A stretch of 64,000 nt of DNA from JAXGXJ01 sp963816155 (GTDB lineage Bacteria > Actinomycetota > Thermoleophilia > RBG-16-64-13), in the NCBI GenBank assembly GCA_963816155.1, contig CAWFJE010000004.1, positions 1 to 64,000 of the forward strand, given 5' to 3'. The notes under the pieces are model-generated. The model was not told where the DNA came from, did no database searches, and saw only the letters and a program-made list of their open reading frames with translations. How positions within the stretch are numbered: position 1 is the first letter of the stretch; each line of letters opens with the position of its first letter. This document shows, one piece after another, positions 43,241-51,806 of this stretch. The position numbers and the translations under genes are program-made.

Positions 43241-44545
43241 GTGCGTTCAGGACGACGAGGGATCTGCGGTGTTGTGGGGCCGGCAACGGCACTCTTTCTT
43301 CTGGTCGCGATGGTGTGTCTCGCCAGTCCGACCTCGGCCCTGGCTTCCGACTTCACAGATGTGAGTCCGGGCGATTGGTTCGCGGACGCGGTGGGCGTGC
43401 TCTCGGACCAGGGCATCATCAAGGGAAGCAACGACGGCACCTTCCGTCCCTACGATCCCATCACCCGAGCGGAGTTCAGCGTCCTTCTGGCTCGCATTTT
43501 GGCCCTGACACCCAGCGCAGACCATCCTTTTGGCGACTTTCCCCGGGGTGATTGGTTCGAGCCGGCGGTGGGCGCGCTCTACCAGGCGGGCCTGACCGCA
43601 GGTGTGTCGGCGACGGTCTTCGATCCCCACGGACTGGTGTCGCGCCAGCAGGCGGCCACCTTCGTCATGCGTGCCCTCGAGTATAGGGTGGCCACGTCGG
43701 CTGAGGGAACCGACCCCACTTCCTTCGCCATCGAGCCGTCCACGGTGGACATGTGGCTCCAGGGCTTTCCCGACCGAGGGTTCGTCGCCGAGGCGCACAA
43801 ACCTGGGGTGGCCAGCGCCTATCGTCTGCAGGTGGTTGTGGGCAAGGGCGACGGTCGTTTCTACCCCCTCGCGGAGGTAACGCGGGCCCAGAGCGCCGGG
43901 ATCCTCTACGCTGCCCTGCATATGGTGCCGGAGCCTCTGGCGGAGCCGCCGGCTCCCGTCTCGACCTCACCGGCCTATCCCGACGCAGGATTAGGCGGCC
44001 AGGGTCCACACGTCCTGTGGCTGGAGCAGCGCCTCGCCCAGCTGACCTATAGGCCTGGAGCGGTGGACGGGGTCTTCGACACCCGTACCCGGGGCGCGGT
44101 CATGGCCTTCCAGAAGTGGGAGGGTCTGAGCCGGAACGGCCAAGTCGGGCCCTCGACATGGTCGCGGCTGGCCGCGGCTTCCAGGCCGGTCGCCTCTCAG
44201 AGCGCCTCAGGCACCTGGATCGAGGTCAGTCTCCCCAAGCAGGTCTTTCTGTACATACAGAACGGTGTGGTCACGAGGACTCTGCCCACGTCCACCGGAG
44301 CGAGTTTCACCTACCGCACATCCCCGTACGTGGTGCAGAGGAAGCCTATCGCCGACGGCGCCCGTTACAAGGCCTTGTATCTCGAGCCCGGCAACGTGCT
44401 CGCTATCCACGGCTATCCTTCCGTCCCTACCTACCCGGCCAGTAACGGCTGTGTGCGTGTCCATCCGTGGGATATGGATGACCTGAGGGCGAACGACGCG
44501 ACCAACCCCATGATCCCCAATGGGACGAAGGTGTACATCAGGTGA
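43241..44545 (+). CDS. S-layer-homology / peptidoglycan-binding / L,D-transpeptidase (YkuD) protein
   Basis: 434 residues, GTG start. Signal peptide to about ALAS-36, then three SLH repeats (DFTDVSPGDWFADAVGVLSD and GIIKGSNDGTFRPYDPITRA, with two diverged copies to about 230). A PG_binding_1 domain follows (about 247-310, LWLEQRLAQLTYRPGAVDGV), then a YkuD catalytic domain with VLAIHGYPSVPT and SNGCVRVH; the nucleophile is C404. It should attach to secondary wall polymer by SLH and cross-link or tether proteins to peptidoglycan. SLH with YkuD in one protein is uncommon. No operon partner upstream; msrB follows by 37 bp. Confidence 0.92.
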   Translation: MRSGRRGICGVVGPATALFLLVAMVCLASPTSALASDFTDVSPGDWFADAVGVLSDQGIIKGSNDGTFRPYDPITRAEFSVLLARILALTPSADHPFGDFPRGDWFEPAVGALYQAGLTAGVSATVFDPHGLVSRQQAATFVMRALEYRVATSAEGTDPTSFAIEPSTVDMWLQGFPDRGFVAEAHKPGVASAYRLQVVVGKGDGRFYPLAEVTRAQSAGILYAALHMVPEPLAEPPAPVSTSPAYPDAGLGGQGPHVLWLEQRLAQLTYRPGAVDGVFDTRTRGAVMAFQKWEGLSRNGQVGPSTWSRLAAASRPVASQSASGTWIEVSLPKQVFLYIQNGVVTRTLPTSTGASFTYRTSPYVVQRKPIADGARYKALYLEPGNVLAIHGYPSVPTYPASNGCVRVHPWDMDDLRANDATNPMIPNGTKVYIR

Positions 44546-44582
44546 GTTAGGCTTCGCCAGGCATCCGCGACTGGAGGCTTCC

Positions 44583-44990
44583 ATGGTCGATAGACTGGTC
44601 CGCAGCAGAGAAGAATGGCGGCAGATATTGCCGCCCGACCGCTACCGGGTCTTGTTCGAGAGTGGGACTGAGCCGGCCTTCCACAACGAATACGATGATC
44701 TCTGGGAGAAGGGCGTATACGCCTGCTACGCTTGCAGCCTGTCCCTGTTCAGTTCGGAAGCGAAGTTCCACTCGGGTACTGGCTGGCCCAGTTTTTGGCA
44801 ACCCTTGTCGCCTGAGGTAGTGGAGGAGCACGAGGACCGCTCCTTGTTCATGAGGCGGACGTCTGTGGAATGCGCGCGCTGTGGAGGACATCTGGGCCAC
44901 GTCTTCGACGACGGACCGGCGCCCACCGGCCTGCGCTACTGTATGAACTCGGCGTCGCTCAAGTTCGTCCCGGAGGAGGAGCAAGAATAG
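44583..44990 (+). CDS. msrB: peptide-methionine (R)-S-oxide reductase MsrB
   Basis: 135 residues from ATG 44583. Zinc Cys pairs are C48-x2-C51 (YACYAC) and CARCGGHLGHVFDDGP. The active-site stretch RYCMNSASLKF has catalytic C120. FHSGTGWPSFWQPL binds the methyl sulfoxide. It repairs oxidised methionine in proteins using thioredoxin. The only oddity is the absence of msrA nearby. Cytoplasmic, since no signal peptide is present. Confidence 0.95.
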   Translation: MVDRLVRSREEWRQILPPDRYRVLFESGTEPAFHNEYDDLWEKGVYACYACSLSLFSSEAKFHSGTGWPSFWQPLSPEVVEEHEDRSLFMRRTSVECARCGGHLGHVFDDGPAPTGLRYCMNSASLKFVPEEEQE

Positions 44991-45013
44991 GACGCTTTCT
45001 TCGTGTCGAGAGT

Positions 45014-45268
45014 GTGGTTGCCCGTCAAGTCGAGGCGGATGGCTTCCGAGTGGACTTGGTGTCCAGATCCATGGTGCTGCGGTCTTCTTGGGGGACCCTG
45101 GCGTGGAGTCGACCCAGCGCCGTGCTCGTGTCGTCCCATGGAGGCACATCGCGCCTCCGCATCGTCGACCTGACGCGGTGGATGCAGGGGCTCGTGGTGT
45201 TGGGCGCTGTGGTATTGGTGTGCGGTGTGCTGTTCCGGAACGGCGGGCGAAAGGAGAGATCGCTATGA
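45014..45268 (+). CDS. small membrane protein upstream of GerW
   Basis: The frame is GTG 45014 to TGA 45268, 84 residues. It begins VVARQVEADGFRVDLVSRSM with a beta-rich soluble part and ends with one helix (WMQGLVVLGAVVLVCGVLFR) and a basic tail. Its stop overlaps the gerW ATG (ATGA), which argues that it is translated. AGGAGGAG lies 33 bp before the GTG; the only triplet in reach of it is ATA at 44987, so the exact start is uncertain. No family recognised; possibly a DUF2953-type partner often next to ytfJ, but this is inference. Confidence 0.45.
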   Translation: MVARQVEADGFRVDLVSRSMVLRSSWGTLAWSRPSAVLVSSHGGTSRLRIVDLTRWMQGLVVLGAVVLVCGVLFRNGGRKERSL

Positions 45269-45729
45269 ACGACAATCTCAGCGAATTCTTGCAGAAGGTG
45301 GCGAGTGAGTCGGAGGGTAGGACGGCGATGTTGGACAAGATCGTGTCGGCCGCGGACTCCTCGAAGGTGTTCGGCGAGCCGGTTACCTCGGGCCAGTATA
45401 CGGTCATCACCGCCTGCGAAGTGGCCAGCGGTGGAGGATTCGGTTCGGGCATGGGCTTCGGCGGACCTCCTACCCGTCCGAACGCGGGCTCGGATGTGCC
45501 TTCTCAAGGTCGGGCGGCCAATGCCCTGGAGAGTGTTCCGGAAGGCGGGGGCGGAGGCGGGGGCGGAGGCGGGGGCTCGTTCGGGCGTCCCGTGGCCGCG
45601 ATCGTGATCGGTCCCGATGGAGTCGAGGTGAAGCCCGTACTCGATGTCACCAAGGTCGGCCTGGCCGCGTTCACGGCCTTTGGAGCCGTGGTCGCACTGT
45701 CGCTCAAAATGTTCAAGGCGCGCCGCTGA
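45265..45729 (+). CDS. gerW: GerW/YtfJ family protein
   Basis: 154 residues. LSEFLQKVASESEGRTAMLD, VFGEPVTSGQYTVITACEVA and GGFGSGMGFG are the family start. A Gly tract (EGGGGGGGGGGGS) stands in the middle. VAAIVIGPDGVEVKPVLDVT K and a C-terminal helix (LAAFTAFGAVVALSLKMF) end it. YtfJ/GerW is needed for spore germination functions in Bacillus, but homologues occur in non-sporulating actinobacteria and archaea, so sporulation is not implied. AGGAGA precedes the ATG; it is coupled to the small membrane gene upstream. Confidence 0.88.
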   Translation: MNDNLSEFLQKVASESEGRTAMLDKIVSAADSSKVFGEPVTSGQYTVITACEVASGGGFGSGMGFGGPPTRPNAGSDVPSQGRAANALESVPEGGGGGGGGGGGSFGRPVAAIVIGPDGVEVKPVLDVTKVGLAAFTAFGAVVALSLKMFKARR

Positions 45730-45743
45730 GCGCGCCTCTTCCG

Positions 45744-46772
45744 GTGCGCCAGGATCTGGGTTTGAAGCGGGAGACGCTGCTTGTATTGGGCGGGCTCGGC
45801 CCGTCACAACTCGCTCGGCTTGAGGCGGCCACCTCCGACTTCGAGGTGGTCTTGGGCGAGACGGTCGAGGACTTCCTGGAAGCCACTCCCCGGGCGACCG
45901 TGGCGCTTGTCGGTTGGTCGGCTACCCGCGAGTTGCTGCGCGAAATCGTGCTCGCGTCGCCGGCTTTGCGCTGGGCTCACATCATGAGCGCGGGCATCAA
46001 CCACTTGGTGTCTGCCGAACTCCTCCAGAGCGAGGTGCTCCTCACCAACGGCAGAGGCGTCTTCAGCGATTCTCTGGGAGAGTGGGCGGTCGGTGCCATC
46101 CTCTACTTCGCCAAGGACTTCCGCAGGTTGATCCGGAGTCAGAGCGAGGGGCGCTGGGAGCCCTTCAATGTGGTCGAGGTCTCTGGACAAACGGTCGGTA
46201 TCGTCGGCTACGGGGACATAGGCCGAGCGGTGGCCACGCGCGTGCATCCGCTGGGGATGCGCGTACTGGGCCTGACCCGCCATGGTTCCGGGCCCGCGGC
46301 GGGCCATCGCCCGGGCCTGGGCGCCCGCACCGAGCATGAGGACGATCCCGCTGAGGAGATCTTCGGGCCTTCCGATCGCATCCGCATGATCGAGCAGAGC
46401 GACTACGTCGTGGTCACCGCTCCCCTCACGCCGGACACCCGCGGCATGATCGGGGAGGCCGAACTGGCGGCCATGAAGCCCTCGGCCGTCCTTATCAACA
46501 TCGGACGAGGACCGATCGTGGCGGAGGAACCGCTCCTGCGCGCGCTCAGCGAGGGCACGATCAAGGGAGCCGCCCTCGATGTTTTCCACCGCGAGCCGCT
46601 ACCTCACGACCATCCGTTCTATCGTCTGGAGAACGTCCTTCTTTCTCCGCACAGTGCCGATCGCACTCCGGACTTTCTCGACAAGGCCACGCAGCTCTTC
46701 TTCGACAACCTCGAGCGCTACCGTCGCGGTGAACCTCTCGTGAACGCCCTCGACAAGGGGTCCGGGTACTGA
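45744..46772 (+). CDS. D-isomer-specific 2-hydroxyacid dehydrogenase
   Basis: 342 residues, GTG start 14 bp after gerW. The NAD-binding motif is QTVGIVGYGDIGRAVATRVH. Catalytic Arg is in INIGRGPIVAE, Glu in VFHREPLPHDHP and His in LLSPHSADRT: the full R-E-H triad. The N-terminal catalytic half has HIMSAGINHLVSAELL. An insertion of about 15 residues (GPAAGHRPGLGARTEHEDDP) between the Rossmann strands is longer than usual. Substrate (glyoxylate, hydroxypyruvate, phosphoglycerate or other) cannot be told. The protein is intact. Confidence 0.92.
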   Translation: MRQDLGLKRETLLVLGGLGPSQLARLEAATSDFEVVLGETVEDFLEATPRATVALVGWSATRELLREIVLASPALRWAHIMSAGINHLVSAELLQSEVLLTNGRGVFSDSLGEWAVGAILYFAKDFRRLIRSQSEGRWEPFNVVEVSGQTVGIVGYGDIGRAVATRVHPLGMRVLGLTRHGSGPAAGHRPGLGARTEHEDDPAEEIFGPSDRIRMIEQSDYVVVTAPLTPDTRGMIGEAELAAMKPSAVLINIGRGPIVAEEPLLRALSEGTIKGAALDVFHREPLPHDHPFYRLENVLLSPHSADRTPDFLDKATQLFFDNLERYRRGEPLVNALDKGSGY

Positions 46773-46893
46773 TGGGGGCGCGTCATGGTTGTTGCTACCC
46801 CCGCCTATCGACTACTCTGTACGAGGAATACGCTGCGGCCGGTACTCGGCCGTTTTTCGCCGGCTTGAGCCGGGAAGGCGGGGGAAGCGTTCG

Positions 46894-48177
46894 ATGATAT
46901 GGAGTTCTCGCGTAAGGTGCCCTGAATGCCGGGGGATGAACGAACCCGACCGTCACCTATGCGTGCAGTGCGGAGCCACCCTTCCTCGCAAGGGCTACGA
47001 GTCCGGCGGCCCCTCGATCCTGGTGCGGATCCTGCGGGCTTTTGCCGTGCTGGTCCTGGTGGTCGCATTGCTGGGGGCGGCCTATGGGGTCTACTATGCC
47101 GCCGATCGCTACCTCCTGACCGCTCTCGGCCCCGAGCCCGTCGAGGAGGTGGAGACCGTGAACACCGTGACCACCCTCGGCCCCGCTAGAACCACGACCA
47201 CGGTGGAGCCGCGTCAGTACAGGGTGGTGGGCGGTGCCACCGATCGGTACGGGACGGCCGTGCTCATCTCCCAACTCGGCTTCCCAGAAGGTGCACCGGC
47301 ATTGGTGCTCGTGCCCGGCGACGATTTCGGCGCAGGGATGGGGGCGACGCCTCTGGCTGCGAGCTACGAGGGTGCGGTGCTCCTGGTGCCTCCCGACGGA
47401 CTGACCAGCACACTGCAGGCGGAGATCGAGCGGCTGGGTCCGCAGAAAGTATTCCTTGTGGGGCTCTCTCGCCCCAACAAGGTGACCGAGCAGCTGAAGG
47501 AGATACTTGCGGATGCCGAAGTGACGTCGCTCCGGGGTGACACCCCGGCGGAGACGGCCGCGTTGGTAGCTGATGCGGTCAAAGCTGCGCGCGGGACCGT
47601 CGACAAGGTCGTCATCGTGCCGTCCGGAAGCGTGGCCGAGGCTCTCGCCGTGGCTCCCCTGGCGGCCGCGAAGGGATGGCCGATGCTGGCGGCTGAGGAG
47701 GACGGTACCCTATCTCGGGCGACCAAGCGTGCTATCGAGGACCTGGGGGTCACGTCGGCGCTGGTGGTGGGCACCGTCGGCGACGTGGACCTGAGCGATG
47801 TGGAAAGGCAGGTGGGGGCCGACAGCGACGAGACGACGGCCCTCGTCATCGCTTATGCTCTGGACCAGGGGATGACGTTCGAGCACGTGGTCGTGGCCAG
47901 CGGCACCTCCTTCCCCGAGGCTTTGGTGGCAGGACCCTATGTCGCCCTCGACAACGCCATCCTTCTGCTGGCCAAGGACGGCAGGCTCACGGCCGATATC
48001 CAGACACTCCTTGACAGTCATATGAAGGACGTCCGTCTTCTCGATGTCCTTTCCCTGCCCGAGTTGGCGAAAGAACTCAAGGCCGCCAAGACGACCACCA
48101 CCGGCACCGGCGCGGAGGCTGCGGGCGGCTCCGCGAGCGGAGCCGGCGGAGCGGGCGAGACGGTTACGACCGGTTAG
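46894..48177 (+). CDS. zinc-ribbon membrane protein with cell-wall-binding repeat 2 domains
   Basis: 427 residues from ATG 46894 (GGGGGAAGCG upstream). It opens with a zinc ribbon (CPECRGMNEPDRHLCVQCG), then a membrane helix (ILRAFAVLVLVVALLGAAYG, about 46-66), a Thr-rich linker and three cell-wall-binding-repeat-2 units. These start RVVGGATDRYGTAVLISQLG, VDKVVIVPSGSVAEALAVAP and HVVVASGTSFPEALVAGPYV. The last 30 residues are Thr/Gly/Ala-rich. Such repeats bind wall teichoic-type polymer. A cytoplasmic zinc ribbon joined to a wall-binding exterior would bridge both sides of the membrane. Confidence 0.87.
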   Translation: MIWSSRVRCPECRGMNEPDRHLCVQCGATLPRKGYESGGPSILVRILRAFAVLVLVVALLGAAYGVYYAADRYLLTALGPEPVEEVETVNTVTTLGPARTTTTVEPRQYRVVGGATDRYGTAVLISQLGFPEGAPALVLVPGDDFGAGMGATPLAASYEGAVLLVPPDGLTSTLQAEIERLGPQKVFLVGLSRPNKVTEQLKEILADAEVTSLRGDTPAETAALVADAVKAARGTVDKVVIVPSGSVAEALAVAPLAAAKGWPMLAAEEDGTLSRATKRAIEDLGVTSALVVGTVGDVDLSDVERQVGADSDETTALVIAYALDQGMTFEHVVVASGTSFPEALVAGPYVALDNAILLLAKDGRLTADIQTLLDSHMKDVRLLDVLSLPELAKELKAAKTTTTGTGAEAAGGSASGAGGAGETVTTG

Positions 48178-48225
48178 CAACGGTCGGGGCCGCCACGAGT
48201 CCTGATCCGCTGGGCCACCAGACGA

Positions 48226-48750
48226 CTACCTGAATTCCATCGAGACGATGTCCTGCACCCACGCCTCGCTCCCGAGTCCGGGGAAGACCGCGTTCATGAC
48301 GTCGTTCTGATCAACGGCGAGCACGGCTTCATCAGCATCGATGCTGTCGAGGGGCACCTCGGCTGACGTGCCGTCGGAGCCGCTCAGCACCAAGGTGGCG
48401 GCCTCAGGCTGGACACCGACGTAGGCGAAGATGTCGGCGAACAGGATGCCGTCGTACTCGGTGGGTCCCACTCCGGGCTGATCGGCGGTGACCGTGACCC
48501 AGTCCATGTAGTCCAGGTCGAGCACGGTCAGGTCCATGGGATAGTCCACGAGACCTGTGACGGCCACCTCTCCGCTCGCCACGGCGGCGGGAGAGGGCGC
48601 TGAGGTGGAGGGGGCCGAGAAAGTGGCGTCGTCGCGGGTCGCGGTGTCGGTCGTGTCGGGCGAATCACCGCAGCCGGTGGCAAAAAGGGCCGCAGCCGCG
48701 AGGACTAGTACGGCGGTAGACACTCGGCGACGGGGAGAGATTGGACTCAT
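48226..48750 (-). CDS. lipoprotein with sulfite-oxidase/molybdopterin-oxidoreductase-like fold
   Basis: 174 residues; lipobox FATGC and Ser/Thr-rich linker. The domain reads VAVTGLVDYPMDLTVLDLDY, WVTVTADQPGVGPTEYDGIL, FADIFAYVGVQPEAATLVLS, DGTSAEVPLDSID. This is the cofactor-domain beta-pattern of SUOX-type proteins reduced to its small binding core. The Cys that ligates molybdenum is missing, so it is probably a binding protein or a degenerate enzyme rather than a redox catalyst. Monocistronic, facing the glycosidase gene. Confidence 0.72.
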   Translation of the reverse strand: MSPISPRRRVSTAVLVLAAAALFATGCGDSPDTTDTATRDDATFSAPSTSAPSPAAVASGEVAVTGLVDYPMDLTVLDLDYMDWVTVTADQPGVGPTEYDGILFADIFAYVGVQPEAATLVLSGSDGTSAEVPLDSIDADEAVLAVDQNDVMNAVFPGLGSEAWVQDIVSMEFR

Positions 48751-48951
48751 GACGGTGGTCTCCTTTCCGTGCTGTGCTGTCTTATTGTGTGCGCATGGAG
48801 AGTAAGAGGAGCGTAAGCGCGCCTCGCGGGTGGGTGGTTGTTGACGCCGGCCTTACATCCGGTCCACTAGTCTCAGGGATATGAACGCACGGAGCCGCCG
48901 GCAGGCGCGGGTGTGCAGGAGGCGTATTCATCACTACCTGTGGACGGTGAG

Positions 48952-49878
48952 ATGTTGAGCGGTCAAGAGAAGCGCGCCACTCGAGAGGCGAGGAGGATGA
49001 TCCTCGTGTTGGGCCTTCTTCTCTTGTTAGCCCTGGTCTTGAGCACGGCCGCTTGTGCGGACGACGCGGCATCGGCGCCCGTCTCCAGTGCCGTGCCGGT
49101 CTCCACGACCGTCGCCGTCCCCACGACCGTGTCCGTCTCCCCGTCCGCGCCCGCCACTGCGCCGGAGTCTATGACCGTCGAAGCGGTCACCACCGGAAGC
49201 GGCAGCGATACGGTCACCTACTACGTCGCCGATGTCCAGCTGGGCGCGGGCACCGACCTGCTGTCGGCCTTCTCCAGCGGTGCGTACGGCGGCAGGGCGG
49301 AGGACACGTCGGAGATCGCCGCGGCCAATGGGGCCGTCCTCGCCGTGAATGGCGACTACTACGGTTCCCGGGATGATGGAATCATCATCCGCAACGGCGT
49401 CATCTATCGGGATGCGCCGGCCCGCACCGGCCTGGCTCTCTACAAGGACGGGTCCATGGAGACCTATGACGAGAAAGAAGCTTCGGCCGAGCAGTTGTTG
49501 GGGGCGGGGGTGTGGAACACGTTCTCCTTCGGGCCCGCTCTTCTGGAGGGTGGAGAGGTGGCGGCCGGGATAGACTCCTACGAAGCCGAGGTCAACCCGA
49601 AACACCCCATACAGGGCGTCAATCCTCGGACTGGCATCGGCATGATCTCGCCCAGTCATTTCGTCTTGATCGTGGTCGACGGGCGGAGTCCCGGCTACAG
49701 CAGGGGAGTGACCCTTGCCGAGTTCGCCCAGATCTTCCGCGAGCTCGGCTGCGACAGCGCCTATAACCTGGACGGCGGCGGCTCGGCCACCATGTACTTC
49801 AAAGGTGAGATCGTCAACCAGCCCTCCCAGCGGCAGGGAGAGCGATCGGTCAGCGACATCCTGTACGTGGGCGAATGA
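48952..49878 (+). CDS. phosphodiester glycosidase (NAGPA/DUF2233 family) lipoprotein
   Basis: 308 residues from ATG 48952. Membrane signal with STAAC lipobox, Thr/Val/Ser linker, then the NAGPA domain: VTYYVADVQLGAGTDLLSAF, AVLAVNGDYYGSRDDGIIIR NG, NPRTGIGMISPSHFVLIVVD GRSPGYS, and AYNLDGGGSATMYFKGEIVN. The NGDYY, R-x-G-I-G and DGGGSATM motifs form the active site that hydrolyses sugar-1-phosphodiesters. Its ATGA overlap with the GT39 gene suggests that both act on one surface glycan. Confidence 0.9.
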   Translation: MLSGQEKRATREARRMILVLGLLLLLALVLSTAACADDAASAPVSSAVPVSTTVAVPTTVSVSPSAPATAPESMTVEAVTTGSGSDTVTYYVADVQLGAGTDLLSAFSSGAYGGRAEDTSEIAAANGAVLAVNGDYYGSRDDGIIIRNGVIYRDAPARTGLALYKDGSMETYDEKEASAEQLLGAGVWNTFSFGPALLEGGEVAAGIDSYEAEVNPKHPIQGVNPRTGIGMISPSHFVLIVVDGRSPGYSRGVTLAEFAQIFRELGCDSAYNLDGGGSATMYFKGEIVNQPSQRQGERSVSDILYVGE

Positions 49879-51806
49879 CAGATGGTGGAGTGAAACCCCC
49901 GCGGGTCGACGCCGCCTCCCCACCGGCAGCCGGGACCACCGCGCGCGGGCGCCCGTGGTGGGCGATCGCCGGCCTGGCCGCGATCGCGGTGCTCGCTCTT
50001 GCTCTCTACACCTGGTCGCTTTCCCGCAACGGCATGGCCAACACCTACTACGCGGCGGCGGTCAAGAGCGCGACCCTCAGCTGGAAGGCCTTCTTCTTCG
50101 GGTGTCTCGACCCTGGTTCGTTCATCACTGTGGACAAGCCTCCGGCTGCGCTGTGGCTGATGGCCCTCTCCGGACGTCTGTTCGGCTTCTCGAGTTGGAG
50201 CATGCTCGTACCGCAGGCATTGGCCGGGGTGGGCGCGGTGGTGGTTCTCCATCATCTCGTGAGGCGCTGGAGAGGGGAGGGAGCAGCACTGCTGGCCGCA
50301 CTGGCGTTTGCGCTGACCCCGGTTGCGGCGCTCATCTTCCGGTACAACAACCCCGACGCCTTGCTCACCCTGCTGCTCCTTCTGGCCGCCTGGGCCGTAT
50401 GGTCGGCGACCGATAACGGTTCCACCTGGCGCCTGGCGGCTGCTGGGGTAGCGCTGGGGTTCGCCTTTTTGACGAAGATGCTGATGGTCTTTCTCGTCGC
50501 GCCCGCCTTCGTCGTCGTCTTTCTCGCCTGTGGGCCTGCGCGCTTGGGGCGCCGTCTCCTGCAGCTGGTTGTCGCTATGGGCGCGTTGATAGTCTCGGCC
50601 GGCTGGTGGATGGCTACAGTCGAACTGTGGCCTGAGGCCACGCGCCCCCACGTCGGCGGCACCTCCACCGACTCCTGGATCGATCTCTTTCTCGGCCGCA
50701 GCGCCGGCATCCTCGACGGCGGCGTCCAGGGAGCCAATCTGAGCGGCGCCCCGAGCCTGCTGCGTATGTTCAACGAGCAATTGGGAGGCCAAGTGGCCTG
50801 GCTCCTTCCTCTCGCGTTGCTTGGGTTGGTGGTCGGGATCGTGGTGACCCGGCGTACGGGCCGCACCGATCGGATGCGAGCCGGGTATCTACTGTGGGGA
50901 CTCTGGACTCTGACAATGGTGGCGGTCTTCAGCAGCGCGTCGGGGACGCTCCATTCCTACTACACGGTGGTCCTCGCGCCCGCCGTCGCCGCGCTGGCGG
51001 GCGCGGGATGCGTGGAGATGTGGCAACTGGGCAGGCGGAATCGCCAGTGGGCCTGGCTCTTGTCTGTCGGCATCATCGGGAGTGCAGTCTGGTCGGCCGT
51101 GCTGCTCGTGCGGGTCGACGGCTACGCGCCCGGTCTCTCGATAGCGGTTCTGGCGCTCGGTGTGGTCGCTGCCGCGGGACTGTTGCTGATCATGCTCGGC
51201 TTGTCGACGGGCGATTCGCGCCGGACGCGCCGGGTGGCGAGCTACGTCTTCGTGGGTCTGGCGGGCGCCGCTCTGCTGGCCGGTCCCCTTGCCTACGTGC
51301 TCAGCACCATCGAGCGAAGCGTCGGCGGCGCCACCGCCGCGGCCGGCCCGGCCACGAGCGGGCCAGGCGCACGTATCGACGACGGCTCCGCGTCGAGCGT
51401 GGACCAAGGTCTGATCGACTACCTGACCGAGAACAGAGGGGATGCCCGCTACCTCGTCGCCGTACAGACCACCACGGAATCGGTGCCCATCATCCTAGCC
51501 ACCTACGAGGCGGTGGTGACCATCGGTGGCTACAAGAACCGCGATCCTGTGCCTACGGTTGCCGAACTCGAGGCCATGGTGAGGGGTGAGGAACTGCGTT
51601 TCGTATATCTGACCAGCGAACGAGTGCGCTCCTCGTCTCAAGTAGGGACGGTCGCCGCGGGGGAGACGTCCACGGACGTCACCGAGACCCTCCAAGCGGT
51701 GGTCGACTGGGTGGTGGCGGAGGGGATCGTGGTGGATCCGGTCGAATACGGCGGCACGCCTGGCTCGCCGGGCTCGTCAGAAGGCACGCTCTATTCTTTG
51801 TTCTGA
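49875..51806 (+). CDS. GT39-family polyprenol-phosphate-sugar glycosyltransferase
   Basis: 643 residues with 11-12 membrane helices in the first 470. The GT39/ArnT signature is visible: SLSRNGMANTYYAAAVKSAT LSW, FFGCLDPGSFITVDKPPAAL WLM, then the extracellular SAGWWMATVELWPEATRPHV and an extracytoplasmic C-terminal domain (RIDDGSASSVDQGLIDYLTE). Enzymes of this type move a sugar from polyprenyl phosphate to lipids, proteins or wall polymers outside the membrane. It is translationally coupled to the glycosidase. The 3' end overlaps the convergent SRPBCC gene by 30 bp. Confidence 0.9.
   Translation: MTDGGVKPPRVDAASPPAAGTTARGRPWWAIAGLAAIAVLALALYTWSLSRNGMANTYYAAAVKSATLSWKAFFFGCLDPGSFITVDKPPAALWLMALSGRLFGFSSWSMLVPQALAGVGAVVVLHHLVRRWRGEGAALLAALAFALTPVAALIFRYNNPDALLTLLLLLAAWAVWSATDNGSTWRLAAAGVALGFAFLTKMLMVFLVAPAFVVVFLACGPARLGRRLLQLVVAMGALIVSAGWWMATVELWPEATRPHVGGTSTDSWIDLFLGRSAGILDGGVQGANLSGAPSLLRMFNEQLGGQVAWLLPLALLGLVVGIVVTRRTGRTDRMRAGYLLWGLWTLTMVAVFSSASGTLHSYYTVVLAPAVAALAGAGCVEMWQLGRRNRQWAWLLSVGIIGSAVWSAVLLVRVDGYAPGLSIAVLALGVVAAAGLLLIMLGLSTGDSRRTRRVASYVFVGLAGAALLAGPLAYVLSTIERSVGGATAAAGPATSGPGARIDDGSASSVDQGLIDYLTENRGDARYLVAVQTTTESVPIILATYEAVVTIGGYKNRDPVPTVAELEAMVRGEELRFVYLTSERVRSSSQVGTVAAGETSTDVTETLQAVVDWVVAEGIVVDPVEYGGTPGSPGSSEGTLYSLF

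Noticed and set aside
45265..45729. Evidence for sporulation
   Set aside because: GerW/YtfJ occurs in many non-sporulating lineages, and CotH homologues likewise; no other sporulation gene is in the window.
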